From an uncultured Pelagibacteraceae bacterium (GTDB taxonomy: Bacteria; Pseudomonadota; Alphaproteobacteria; Pelagibacterales; Pelagibacteraceae): 49,879 nt of DNA. Positions 8,048 to 18,245 of the stretch are shown here, one piece after another. Position numbers and translations under genes: made by a program. The stretch lies in assembly GCA_902635975.1 (NCBI GenBank), contig CACPQC010000003.1, positions 1 through 49,879 of the forward strand. The letters are read 5' to 3'. The notes below the pieces were generated by a model. It saw only the letters and a program-made list of their open reading frames with translations. It was not told the DNA's origin and ran no database searches. Every line of letters starts with the position of its first letter. Position 1 is the stretch's first letter.

Positions 8048-10822
8048 ATGAGTAAAATTCAAAAATCTGATCATTTTTATCTGATTGATGGATCAGGGTA
8101 CATTTTTAGAGCTTATTATGCTCTACCACCTTTAACACGTAAAAGTGATGGTTTACCAACTGGTGCTGTAAGTGGATTTTGCAGTATGCTATTTAAATTA
8201 TTAGAAGACTCTAAATCAAATCAAAATAAACAGAAGCCAACTCACTTTGCAGTTATTTTTGACTCAGCAAGAAAAACTTTTAGAAATGAAATTTACCGTG
8301 ACTATAAAGCGAACCGATCTGAAGCACCAGACGATTTAGCTCCACAATTTGAATATATTAGAAAATCTGTTTTGGCATTTAATCTACCTTCAGTTGAGCT
8401 TGCTAATTATGAAGCAGATGACCTTATTGCGACCTATGTAGATCAAATTTTAAAAAAAGGTGCAAATGTTACAATTGTATCTTCAGATAAAGATTTAATG
8501 CAATTGTTCAAAAAAAACGTCCGAATTTATGACCCGATGAAAAATAGATTTATTTCTGATGAAGATGTACAAAAAAAATTTGGAGTAGACTCTTCAAAGG
8601 TAATTGATGTTCAAGCTTTAGCTGGAGACAGCAGTGACAATGTTCCCGGTGTGCCTGGTATTGGAGTAAAAACAGCTGCAGAATTGATAAATAAATATGG
8701 AAATTTGGAAACACTTTTAAAATCTGCTAATGAAATTAAGCAGAATAAAAGAAGAGAAACAATTATTGAGAATAAAGACAAAGCATTAATTAGTAAGAAA
8801 TTAGTTACTTTGAAAAATGATGCTCCTGTAGACAGGTCTTTAACAGAGTTTCAATTAAAGGAAATCGATAAAGATAAACTGTATAAATTTTTAAGAGAAA
8901 TGGAGTTTAACAGGTTGTTAAGCTCAGCAATTTCAGCTTATGGTGAGCCAAAACTAACTTCAGAGAGGGATATTGTTAAAAATGAGGAAAAGTTAAAAGT
9001 TATTGATAAAAAAAGATATTATTTAATAACAAATCTTGACGAAATTGACAGCTGGATTAAAGAGGCTGAGGAAGCAGGAGAAGTCGCAATAGATACAGAA
9101 ACAAGTTCTCTTGATCCTCATCAAGCAGATCTTATTGGAATTTCACTTAGTTCTAAAATTGGTAAAGCTTGCTACATTCCTGTAGGGCATAAATCAAAAA
9201 AAAATATTAATAAAGATCAAGCATTAAAAAAACTTAAACCTTTGCTTGAAGACGCGAGTATAAAAAAAATAGGGCAAAATATTAAGTTTGATTTTATTGT
9301 GCTATTTAAACACGGTATCAATATTACATCTATGGAGGATACTATGCTTATGTCGTACGTTTTAGACTCTGGTAAAAATAGACACAATATGGATACTTTA
9401 TCCGAAATTCATTTAAATCATAAACCGATAGCATTTAAAGACTTAGTTGGCACTGGAAAAAAAGAAATTAATTTTAGCTTTGTTGATTTAGAAAAAGCCA
9501 AAAATTATGCAGCAGAAGACGCTGATGTTACTTTTAGATTATATAAAAAATTTAATAAAAGTTTGAAAAACGAAAAGATGATCAATATTTACGAAACGTT
9601 TGAAAAACCAATGATAAAAATTTTAGCTGATATGGAAATAGAAGGTATTAAAATTGATAATGATTTTCTTAAGACTCTGTCTTCAAAATTTGGGAAAAAA
9701 ATTGAAAAAATTCAACGTGAAGTTTATAAAATATCAAAAAAAGAGTTTAATATTGCATCTCCAAAACAGCTTGGTGAGATATTGTATAATGATCTTAAGA
9801 TTGCAAACTTAAAAAAAACTAAAAAAGGAAGCTTTGCAACTAGCGCATCAGTATTAGAAGATTTAGCTTTTAAAGGCCATAAGTTTCCACAATTAGTTTT
9901 AGATTGGAGGCAAATCTCAAAATTAAAGAACACTTATTCAGACACTCTTCCAGAGCATATTAATCCGAAAACTAAAAGAATACATACGTCTTTTTTACTG
10001 GCAGCGACTACAACAGGAAGACTAGCATCAAGTGATCCAAATTTACAGAATATTCCCATAAAGTCTGAGGATGGTAAGGATATTAGAAAAGCATTCATTG
10101 CGGAAAAGGGTCTTTCTTTAATTTCAGCAGATTATAATCAAATTGAAATGAGAATTTTAGCCGATTTAGCTGATGTTAAAGAATTAAAAAAAGCTTTTAA
10201 AAATAACGAAGATATTCATTCTTTAACAGCTAGCCAGATATTTAATATTGGTATTAATAAAGTAAATGAAGATCAAAGAAGAAAAGCAAAAGCAATAAAC
10301 TTTGGTATTATTTACGGTATCTCTCAATATGGGTTAGCCAAACAAATAAACGTATCTAACCAAGAGGCTGAGGAATTCTTGAATGCATATTTTGCTAAGT
10401 TTCCAGAAATAAAATTATATATGGATAAAACAATCAAATTTTGTAGAAAAAGTGGTTATGTGAACAATATCTTTGGAAGAAAATCTCATTTCATAAACAT
10501 CAATGACAAAAATTATAATATTAGAAATTTTCAAGAACGTGCAGCCATAAATGCTCCAATTCAAGGATCTGCTTCTGAGATTATGAGACTGGCAATGATC
10601 AGATTAGACAAAAGACTAAAAGAACAAAAAAATAAAAAAACGAAAATGTTGCTCCAAATTCATGATGAGCTTATTTTTGAAACTTCTAAAGAAGAAGTGA
10701 AAAGAATCAGCAAAATTATAATCGAAGAAATGTCTAGTGTGGTTAAAAGCGAACACCACTCGTTTTCAATACCATTGACTGTAGATTTAAATATAGGTGA
10801 TAATTGGGGTGAACTTCATTAA
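8048..10822 (+). CDS. polA: DNA polymerase I (5' nuclease, 3'-5' exonuclease and polymerase domains)
   Basis: 'YLIDGSGYIFRAYYALPPL', exo 'AIDTETSSLDP' and 'YAAEDADVTFRLY', pol 'SADYNQIEMRILADL', 'QIHDELIFE'. Confidence 0.98.
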   Translation: MSKIQKSDHFYLIDGSGYIFRAYYALPPLTRKSDGLPTGAVSGFCSMLFKLLEDSKSNQNKQKPTHFAVIFDSARKTFRNEIYRDYKANRSEAPDDLAPQFEYIRKSVLAFNLPSVELANYEADDLIATYVDQILKKGANVTIVSSDKDLMQLFKKNVRIYDPMKNRFISDEDVQKKFGVDSSKVIDVQALAGDSSDNVPGVPGIGVKTAAELINKYGNLETLLKSANEIKQNKRRETIIENKDKALISKKLVTLKNDAPVDRSLTEFQLKEIDKDKLYKFLREMEFNRLLSSAISAYGEPKLTSERDIVKNEEKLKVIDKKRYYLITNLDEIDSWIKEAEEAGEVAIDTETSSLDPHQADLIGISLSSKIGKACYIPVGHKSKKNINKDQALKKLKPLLEDASIKKIGQNIKFDFIVLFKHGINITSMEDTMLMSYVLDSGKNRHNMDTLSEIHLNHKPIAFKDLVGTGKKEINFSFVDLEKAKNYAAEDADVTFRLYKKFNKSLKNEKMINIYETFEKPMIKILADMEIEGIKIDNDFLKTLSSKFGKKIEKIQREVYKISKKEFNIASPKQLGEILYNDLKIANLKKTKKGSFATSASVLEDLAFKGHKFPQLVLDWRQISKLKNTYSDTLPEHINPKTKRIHTSFLLAATTTGRLASSDPNLQNIPIKSEDGKDIRKAFIAEKGLSLISADYNQIEMRILADLADVKELKKAFKNNEDIHSLTASQIFNIGINKVNEDQRRKAKAINFGIIYGISQYGLAKQINVSNQEAEEFLNAYFAKFPEIKLYMDKTIKFCRKSGYVNNIFGRKSHFININDKNYNIRNFQERAAINAPIQGSASEIMRLAMIRLDKRLKEQKNKKTKMLLQIHDELIFETSKEEVKRISKIIIEEMSSVVKSEHHSFSIPLTVDLNIGDNWGELH

Positions 10823-10872
10823 TTAAATTTGATTGCCCAAATTAGAACAATTTAGTATTTTTATACTGTGCT

Positions 10873-11580
10873 ATGCATAAACAAGTAATCGCATTAATAG
10901 ATGATGATCGCAATATTTTGACAAGTTTAAGTATTGCGTTGGAGAAAGAAGGATTTAAAGTTCAGACATATATTGATGGTGAAAGCGCGCTAATAGGTCT
11001 AACAAGAACTCCCCCTGATCTTGCAATAGTTGATATTAAGATGCCTAAAATGGATGGGGAGGAGTTGCTAAAAAAGTTGAGAAAAAAAACATCTTTACCA
11101 GTAATATTTTTAACATCCAAGGATGACGAAATTGATGAGTTACTTGGATTAAAATTGGGCGCTGATGATTTTGTTAAAAAATCAGGAGGTTTTTCTATTA
11201 AAGTGCTCATTGAGAGAATAAGAGTTCAACTTAGAAAGAAAGATACCAAGGACTCTATTGAAGAAACTAAAAGCATTATATCCCATGGAAAACTAAAGTT
11301 GGATCCATCCCAACTTGAATGTGAATGGGATGGTAAACAGTTGCCAGATAAGTTAACAACCACTGAATTTTTGTTAGTTAAAGAATTGGCTAAAAGACCT
11401 GGAATTATCAAAGAGAGAGGACAATTAATGGATATAGCCTATAGGGAAGACACAGATATTGAAGATAGAACAATCGATAGCCACGTAAAAAGAATTAGAA
11501 AAAAATTTAAAAAGGTTGATCCTGAATTTTCAGCTATTGAAACAAGATATGGGAGTGGTTACAGGTGGAATGTTAGCTGA
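10873..11580 (+). CDS. chvI: ChvI-type OmpR-family response regulator
   Basis: 'IALIDDDRNILTSLSIALEKEGFKV', 'TTTEFLLVKELAKRPGIIKERGQLMDIAY', 'DRTIDSHVKRIRKKFK'. Confidence 0.92.
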   Translation: MHKQVIALIDDDRNILTSLSIALEKEGFKVQTYIDGESALIGLTRTPPDLAIVDIKMPKMDGEELLKKLRKKTSLPVIFLTSKDDEIDELLGLKLGADDFVKKSGGFSIKVLIERIRVQLRKKDTKDSIEETKSIISHGKLKLDPSQLECEWDGKQLPDKLTTTEFLLVKELAKRPGIIKERGQLMDIAYREDTDIEDRTIDSHVKRIRKKFKKVDPEFSAIETRYGSGYRWNVS

Positions 11581-13121
11581 TGTTCAACAAAATACTTAAA
11601 GATTTATCTATACTAAAAAAATTTCTATTTATTAATTTAATTTTTTTTACAATTATTGGATTATTTACATTTATATATATAAAAAATGTACAACCAAACC
11701 TGATAAAAAAAAAATCTTCTAATCATATTGAAGTAATAAATAATACAATTAGTAATTTAACGAGACTAAATGTTAATTTTGATGAGGCTGATATCAGACG
11801 ATTTTTATTGTCTACTAGATTTTTATTTCAGAATCTTGATAGAGTAATATTTTTTGACAATAATTTAAATTTAGTTGGTGATACAGATACATTAGATCTG
11901 GATCCTAGATCATTTTCTTCAAGACTTGATATTATAGAATTAGAAACTTTAAATGAGAAGAAATCAAAAGAAATAGTAGAAAAGAAAAATATTGATATTG
12001 GAAAAAAAAAAACAGTTTCTTTAAATGATGTATTGTTAAATTATTCTACCTCAAAGGATTTTGGAATACCATTTACGTTCACTCAAGAAGAATTTAATAA
12101 ATTCAAATTAACTACTATCAAAAATGTAATGCAAAATGGTAAAAATATTGGTTATTTAGCTATAAGCGAAAATGCTAATGATATAAAAGCAGCGATTGAT
12201 GAGAGAAAAACTTTTATCATCAGAACTGCTATTGCTGTAGGTATAGTAATATTAATTTTTTCTTTTGTTTTAAATAGATATTTTTTAAAACCAATCAAAA
12301 ACCTAGTTAGTTATACAAAAACAATTAAAGATAAAAAACAAAAAACAACAAATATAGACAACTTAAAACTAAGAAATGATGAGCTTGGTTTATTGTCTAG
12401 TTCTTTAGATGACATGACGCTTGAATTGCAAAAAAGAATAAGACATGCTGAAAATTTTTCTACTGATCTAGTTCATGAAATAAGAAATCCACTTGCTTCT
12501 TTAAAAAGTGCTTCAGAAATTTTACATGACACAAATGACATTGCTCAAAGAGTTAAATTAATCGATATATTAAGTCACGATGTTCAAAGAATTGAAAGAT
12601 TAATTACTGATTACTCTCAAATGTTAAAGGATGAAGTTGCGCTTAGTAAGGAGAATATTAAACAAATAGATATTGAACCGGTCATAAAATCGGTTGTAGA
12701 TGATTTTAATAATCTTTATAAATTAAAGAGAGGAATAAAAATTTCTTATAAAAATGATCAAAAAAATAAATATTTAATTAATGGAATTGAAAATAGAATC
12801 GAGCAAATGATCGCAAATCTTTTGGATAACGCAGTATCTTTTAGTGAGGATAATAAAGAAGTTTTGGTAAAAATATTTAAATCAGACAAAGATAATGTGA
12901 TTGTGAATATCCTTGACGAAGGTAAAGGTTTTATAGAAAAAGATACAAAAAAGATATTTAATAGATTTTATAGCAATAGGCCTGATAAATTTGGACAACA
13001 CTCTGGATTAGGTTTGAATATAGTAAAAAATTTGGTGGACCTACATAATGCTACAATTAAAGCTTCCAATAGAACTGACCAAAAAGGAGCAAAAATTGAA
13101 ATAGAGTTCCCTAATGTTTAA
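11580..13121 (+). CDS. chvG: ChvG-type sensor histidine kinase
   Basis: Two TM segments, HAMP region, 'DLVHEIRNPLASLKSASEIL' H-box, 'NLLDNAVSFS' and 'HSGLGLNIVKNLVDLH' ATPase motifs; adjacent to chvI. Confidence 0.92.
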   Translation: MFNKILKDLSILKKFLFINLIFFTIIGLFTFIYIKNVQPNLIKKKSSNHIEVINNTISNLTRLNVNFDEADIRRFLLSTRFLFQNLDRVIFFDNNLNLVGDTDTLDLDPRSFSSRLDIIELETLNEKKSKEIVEKKNIDIGKKKTVSLNDVLLNYSTSKDFGIPFTFTQEEFNKFKLTTIKNVMQNGKNIGYLAISENANDIKAAIDERKTFIIRTAIAVGIVILIFSFVLNRYFLKPIKNLVSYTKTIKDKKQKTTNIDNLKLRNDELGLLSSSLDDMTLELQKRIRHAENFSTDLVHEIRNPLASLKSASEILHDTNDIAQRVKLIDILSHDVQRIERLITDYSQMLKDEVALSKENIKQIDIEPVIKSVVDDFNNLYKLKRGIKISYKNDQKNKYLINGIENRIEQMIANLLDNAVSFSEDNKEVLVKIFKSDKDNVIVNILDEGKGFIEKDTKKIFNRFYSNRPDKFGQHSGLGLNIVKNLVDLHNATIKASNRTDQKGAKIEIEFPNV

Positions 13122-13166
13122 AGAGTTCTATTGATTAATTAATTCTTTATTGTTAGAAGATCTCTC

Positions 13167-14453
13167 ATGAAAGATTTCAAAGTAAAAGATTTGTCTCAAG
13201 CAGAATTTGGACGCAAAGAAATTTCAATAGCTGAAAGTGAAATGCCTGGATTGATAGCTTTAAGAGAAGAGTATGCTGGAAAGCATCCTCTTAAAGGAGC
13301 AAAAATTGTTGGCTGTCTACACATGACAATACAAACAGCAGTGCTAATTGAAACATTGGTTCATCTCGGAGCTGAGGTGAGATGGTCATCTTGCAATATT
13401 TTCTCAACCCAGGACCACGCAGCAGCAGCAATAGCAAAAGCTGGAATACCAGTATATGCATGGAAAGGTGAAACAGAAGACGAATATTGGTGGTGCGTTA
13501 AGCAAACAATCGAAGGCAAAAAAGATTGGAAACCAAACATGATTCTTGATGATGGAGGAGATTTAACAGCTTTAATGCATAAAGAATATAAAGATTTAAT
13601 GAAAGATGTGAAAGGTTTATCTGAGGAGACCACCACTGGTGTATTAGCGTTAAAAAAAATGGAAAAGGAGAAAACTTTGTTAGTGCCTGCAATTAATGTT
13701 AATGACTCAGTTACAAAATCAAAATTTGATAATCTCTATGGATGTAGAGAGAGTTTAGTTGATGGAATTAAACGAGCCACAGATGTAATGATGTCTGGAA
13801 AAGTAGCAATTGTAGCAGGTTTTGGAGATGTTGGAAAAGGCAGTGCAGCATCTTTAAGACAATCAGGGGCAAGAGTAATGATTACAGAAACAGATCCAAT
13901 ATGTGCATTACAAGCAGCTATGGAAGGGTATGAAGTAGTAACGATGGACGATATGATAAGTGAAGCAGATATTGTTGTTACTGCAACTGGCAATAAAGAT
14001 ATTGTTACAGCTGATCACATGAGAGAAATGAAAGATCGGGCTATTTTATGTAATATTGGACATTTTGATAATGAGATACAGGTTGATGCGCTTAAAAATT
14101 ATAAATGGGATGAAATTAAACCTCAAGTACACGAAATAACTTTACCAAGCAAAAAAAGAATAATTTTACTTGCAGAGGGCAGGTTAGTAAATTTAGGTTG
14201 TGCAACAGGACACCCTAGCTTTGTTATGAGTGCTTCATTTACAAATCAAGTTATTGCACAAATCGAATTATGGAATAACTCTAAAAATTACGAAAAAAAA
14301 GTTTATGTATTGCCGAAACACTTAGACGAGAAAGTTGCCACATTACATCTTAAAAAGGTAGGTGCAAAGTTGACTAAATTATCTAAGGATCAGGCAGATT
14401 ATATTAGTGTTAAAGTTGAAGGCCCTTATAAACCAGATGCTTACCGCTACTAA
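13167..14453 (+). CDS. ahcY: Adenosylhomocysteinase
   Basis: '[40 protein letters not shown]', '[16 protein letters not shown]', C-terminal '[12 protein letters not shown]'. Confidence 0.98.
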   Translation: MKDFKVKDLSQAEFGRKEISIAESEMPGLIALREEYAGKHPLKGAKIVGCLHMTIQTAVLIETLVHLGAEVRWSSCNIFSTQDHAAAAIAKAGIPVYAWKGETEDEYWWCVKQTIEGKKDWKPNMILDDGGDLTALMHKEYKDLMKDVKGLSEETTTGVLALKKMEKEKTLLVPAINVNDSVTKSKFDNLYGCRESLVDGIKRATDVMMSGKVAIVAGFGDVGKGSAASLRQSGARVMITETDPICALQAAMEGYEVVTMDDMISEADIVVTATGNKDIVTADHMREMKDRAILCNIGHFDNEIQVDALKNYKWDEIKPQVHEITLPSKKRIILLAEGRLVNLGCATGHPSFVMSASFTNQVIAQIELWNNSKNYEKKVYVLPKHLDEKVATLHLKKVGAKLTKLSKDQADYISVKVEGPYKPDAYRY

Positions 14454-14889
14454 GAGCACAAAAATAAAGTTAAACTCAGAAAATATAACAAAAGAATTTG
14501 CTGATACTCTTTCATCAAAAATTAAAGTTGGAGATATAATTTTCTTATACGGTGAGATAGGTGTAGGTAAGACCACATTTGTAAAATATTTAATCAATAT
14601 TATTCAAAAGAAAAACAAATTAGAACCATCTGAGGTAACCAGTCCTACTTTTAATATATTGAACGAGTATCAAATTAAGCAGATAAAAATAAATCATTAT
14701 GATCTATTTAGACTTAAATCTGTAAATGAAGTAAAAAATTTAGGTTTATTTGATGATAGTTCTAAATCAATCACTTTAATCGAATGGCCACAATTAATTC
14801 AAGAAAAACCAAAAAATCTGATAGAATTGACTTTTACATATGAGAATGACTATCAAATAAGAACAGTTCAAGTTAAGGGTCTCAATTAG
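14437..14889 (+). CDS. tsaE: tRNA threonylcarbamoyladenosine biosynthesis ATPase TsaE
   Basis: P-loop '[18 protein letters not shown]', '[12 protein letters not shown]', 'HYDLFRL', 'LIEWPQLI'; likely start is the internal Met at 14437 rather than ORF start 14407. Confidence 0.92.
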   Translation: MLTATKSTKIKLNSENITKEFADTLSSKIKVGDIIFLYGEIGVGKTTFVKYLINIIQKKNKLEPSEVTSPTFNILNEYQIKQIKINHYDLFRLKSVNEVKNLGLFDDSSKSITLIEWPQLIQEKPKNLIELTFTYENDYQIRTVQVKGLN

Positions 14890-14900
14890 ATATAAATCGA

Positions 14901-15854
14901 ATGTATAAGTTTCAAAATTTAAAACCAATTGAAGGAGACGCATCTTTTAGAAAGTTTTTTCGAAATAAAATCAAAAATAAAAGTTCTATCGTAGTTCTTG
15001 CAAAGAGAGAAAAATTTAAAAATTTGGTTGTGTATGACGCAATTAATAAAATTTTAAATAAAAATAAAATACTAGCTCCAAATTTATATAAGGAAAACTA
15101 TAAAAAGGGTTATATAGAAATTCAAGATTTCGGTGATAATACAATTTTTAAAATTTTATTAAAAAAAAAAAATAATAAAATCAAATATTTTAAGAAAATA
15201 TTAAAAACTTTGATGCAAATACAATCTATAAAAAATAAAGGTATTAAAGATTTTAAAAAGAAAAAATATATAATACCAAAATATGATAAATTAATTCTTT
15301 TAAGAGAAGCTCAGTTATTTTGTGACTGGTATGCTAAAAAAAAACTAATAAAAAAAAACAGAGATGAATTTAATAAGAATTTTAAAAGAATAACTAATAA
15401 ATTAATCTCCAACCTCCAATTAAAAAATAACGTTTTTGTTCATAGAGATTTTCATATATCCAATTTAATGTTGGTAAATAATCGAATTGGAGTAATAGAT
15501 AGCCAGGACGCTTTGATTGGAAATAAAGCATATGATTTAGCTTCTTTAGTAGATGATGTAAGATTGAAAACTCCAATTACATTCAAAAATAAAATTTACA
15601 AATATTATATTGATAAACAACATAATTTGAATAAATCAAAATTTAAAAACGATTTCGATATTTTATCAGTCATGAGAAATCTCAAAATTATTGGAATATT
15701 TACTCGTCTGGCAATAAGAGATGGCAAAAAGGGTTATTCAAAATTAATTCCTAGAGCTTGGGAGTTAATTCGTATTAGAATTAATAATCAAATTTTTTCA
15801 GAATTAAAAAAACTTTTAAATCAAAATTTTAAAAAAGAATTAAATGCAAATTAG
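14901..15854 (+). CDS. amgK: Aminoglycoside phosphotransferase-family sugar kinase (AmgK-like)
   Basis: 'GDASFRKFFR', 'VFVHRDFHISNLMLVNNRIGVIDSQDALIGNKAYDLASLVDD' APH/AmgK motifs; between tsaE and a MurU-like gene. Confidence 0.83.
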   Translation: MYKFQNLKPIEGDASFRKFFRNKIKNKSSIVVLAKREKFKNLVVYDAINKILNKNKILAPNLYKENYKKGYIEIQDFGDNTIFKILLKKKNNKIKYFKKILKTLMQIQSIKNKGIKDFKKKKYIIPKYDKLILLREAQLFCDWYAKKKLIKKNRDEFNKNFKRITNKLISNLQLKNNVFVHRDFHISNLMLVNNRIGVIDSQDALIGNKAYDLASLVDDVRLKTPITFKNKIYKYYIDKQHNLNKSKFKNDFDILSVMRNLKIIGIFTRLAIRDGKKGYSKLIPRAWELIRIRINNQIFSELKKLLNQNFKKELNAN

Positions 15855-16533
15855 AACAGCTCTAATACTGTGTGCAGGTTTTGGTAAGAGGTTAAATCCA
15901 TTGACAGAAAAAATTCCAAAACCACTCCTTGAACTTAATAATGTTACATTATTGGAAAACTGTATTAACTTAGTTATTAAACTTGGTATTAAAAAAATTT
16001 TTTTAAATACATTTCATTTAAGTGATCAAATAATTAGCTTCATTAAAAAAAAAAATTTTCAAATCGAAATTCAGATAGTTGAAGATGGTAAAGAAATTTT
16101 GGATACAGGTGGTGGAATATTAAATATGATGAAAAAATCTTCTAATGAGGATTTCATCATTTTTAATCCTGACACGCTATGGAATAAGACCTATCATGAA
16201 GAAATTATTAAAATGCAGAATTTTTATTTTTCTAATAAACTTAACAACGTACTTCTACTTACCAATAAGACACTGAGTTTTGATAAAAATCTCTCAGGTG
16301 ATTTTAATCTTAAAGATAATTTAATATACAGAGAAGATACAACAAACTTTATTTATATTGGCTGCCAAATTTTAAATAAAAATTTATTTAATAAATATGA
16401 AGTTAAAAATTTCTCTGTCACTGAAATTTGGAATGAATTGCTGAAAAATAATGAATTAAATGGTTTTGAAAGTGTTAATCAATTTTATCATTTAACAAAT
16501 TTAGAAACTTTTAGAAAATTAGAAGATCTTTAG
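15844..16533 (+). CDS. murU: Nucleotidyltransferase, MurU-like
   Basis: 'ALILCAGFGKRLNPLTEKIPKPLLELNNVTLLENCI' NTP-transferase signature, 'IFNPDTLW'; downstream of the amgK-like gene. Confidence 0.85.
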   Translation: MQIRTALILCAGFGKRLNPLTEKIPKPLLELNNVTLLENCINLVIKLGIKKIFLNTFHLSDQIISFIKKKNFQIEIQIVEDGKEILDTGGGILNMMKKSSNEDFIIFNPDTLWNKTYHEEIIKMQNFYFSNKLNNVLLLTNKTLSFDKNLSGDFNLKDNLIYREDTTNFIYIGCQILNKNLFNKYEVKNFSVTEIWNELLKNNELNGFESVNQFYHLTNLETFRKLEDL

Positions 16534-17224
16534 ATCTTTCTTTATCTAAGTACTCACAATTTTTTATTTTGAATTTATCATCGAACTCTATTATGAGAGG
16601 ATTCCCTGTTGGTATTTCTAACTTAGAGATTTGAGAACTATCTAGTTTAAATAAATATTTACATAATGCTCTTATTGAATTGCCATGAGCTGAAATTAAT
16701 ATATTTTTATTCAAAAGCTTTTTTTCAATTTCTTTATGAAAGTATTTAAGAACCCTTTGATATGTATCTTTCAATGATTCAGTGTCTGGAATTATTTCCC
16801 TCGGTATATTTTTGTAAGTTTCAATATTAAAAGGATGATAAGGGCTTTTTTTATCTAGTGGTTCAGGTTTTGATTCCCAGGATCTTCGAAACTCGAATAT
16901 TTTATCTTTACCAATTTGTTGAGCCATTTCAAGCTTATTAAGACCGGTTAAGGCTCCATAGTGTCTTTCATTTAGTTGCCAAGCTCTAGGGAAATCCTCC
17001 TCATCGTTTAAAATTTTTTGTATTATCTTTAAAGTATTATTTGCTCTTAACTGTAAAGATGAAAAATAATTATCAATTTTAATATTTTTACTTTTTATTA
17101 AAGAGCCTGCTTTTTCAGCCTCTAACATTCCATTTTTGGTAAGATCAACATCTACCCAGCCAGTAAATCTATTTTCAAGATTCCAAACACTTTGGCCATG
17201 TCTCACTAGTATTAAAAAACTCAT
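16511..17224 (-). CDS. gpmA: 2,3-bisphosphoglycerate-dependent phosphoglycerate mutase
   Basis: '[26 protein letters not shown]'-type motif (here LILVRHGQS), '[14 protein letters not shown]', '[10 protein letters not shown]'. Confidence 0.96.
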   Translation of the reverse strand: [237 protein letters not shown]

Positions 17225-17269
17225 GTTGTTATTTTTAAGATATATTTATAAATAAAACTATATAATTAA

Positions 17270-17665
17270 ATGACTAATTTTTTTTCCAAATTTAAAATAA
17301 TTTTTTATTTTTTAAACGTTATTTTGATATTTTTGTATCTTTTTCCCGGAAGTTTATTAGGGATAATTATATATGATAATAAAAATATTCAACCACAACT
17401 AACGCCAGATTTTATTATATCTTCGAATCACTTTTATGTCTTTACTTTAATTTCAGTAACAGGTTTTTTAAGTTTTATAAAAAAAAAACATATTAGTTTA
17501 TTAGCAATTTATTTAATTCTTCTTTCGATTATCTTAGAAACATTTCATTTAATTATTCCAGAGAGAAGCTTTGAGTGGTCAGATTTATTTGGAAATTTAT
17601 TAGGTGTGTTTATTGTAATTATAAGTAATATTCTTATAAAGAAATATGGTTACTTTAAAAAATAA
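17270..17665 (+). CDS. VanZ-like small membrane protein
   Basis: ~4 TM segments; 'ETFHLIIPERSFEWSDLFGNLLGV' VanZ-like pattern. Confidence 0.6.
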   Translation: MTNFFSKFKIIFYFLNVILIFLYLFPGSLLGIIIYDNKNIQPQLTPDFIISSNHFYVFTLISVTGFLSFIKKKHISLLAIYLILLSIILETFHLIIPERSFEWSDLFGNLLGVFIVIISNILIKKYGYFKK

Positions 17666-18245
17666 ATTATTAATCTTAATTATATTTATACTAACCGGAT
17701 GCTCATCAATACCTAATAATACAGCTAATAGCTGTTCTATTTTTAATGAAAGATATCTTTGGTATAAACATACCAAAAAGGTAGAAAGAGAATGGGGTAC
17801 ACCAATATATATTCAATTAGCGATTATTAAAATGGAGTCTGATTTTGATTGGTTAGCTAAGCCACCAAGACAAAAAATTTTTAAAGTAATACCTTTTAAA
17901 AGACCTTCAAGTTCATTTGGATATTCACAGGCAGTCAGGGGAACATGGGAACAGTATAAAAAAGAAACAGGAAATAAATTTGCAACAAGAGCAAGATTTA
18001 AGGATAGTGTCGATTTTATTGGATGGTATACAAGCAAAACTGAAAATATTCTAAAAATTTCAAAAAAAGATGCATTTAGACAATATCTCGCTTATCATGA
18101 GGGATGGGGAAACTATAAATATTATAAAAAAAATAAAAAAGTGATTAGATTAGCTAAAAAAGTGGAGAAACAATCTAATATTTATAAAAAACAACTGTCC
18201 AGATGTAAAAATACTCTTAATAAGAATAAATATATTATTTTTTAA
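17646..18245 (+). CDS. Lipoprotein with lysozyme/SLT-like fold
   Basis: Lipobox 'LTGCSS'; 'IQLAIIKMESDFDW...SSSFGYSQAVRGTWEQYKKETG' lytic-transglycosylase-like pattern. Confidence 0.65.
   Translation: MVTLKNKLLILIIFILTGCSSIPNNTANSCSIFNERYLWYKHTKKVEREWGTPIYIQLAIIKMESDFDWLAKPPRQKIFKVIPFKRPSSSFGYSQAVRGTWEQYKKETGNKFATRARFKDSVDFIGWYTSKTENILKISKKDAFRQYLAYHEGWGNYKYYKKNKKVIRLAKKVEKQSNIYKKQLSRCKNTLNKNKYIIF

Noticed and set aside
13122-13166. Possible SAH or SAM riboswitch upstream of ahcY
   Set aside because: Only 45 bp, AT-rich, with no convincing paired elements; too short for known SAH riboswitches.
13361-13993. Minus-strand ORFs inside ahcY (13361-13636, 13498-13692, 13736-13993)
   Set aside because: Shadow ORFs opposite a highly conserved CDS.
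17259-17272. TATAAT directly before the VanZ-like gene ATG as another leaderless promoter
   Set aside because: Spacing would place the start site at or after the ATG and no -35 element is evident; in this AT-rich DNA TATAAT is common.
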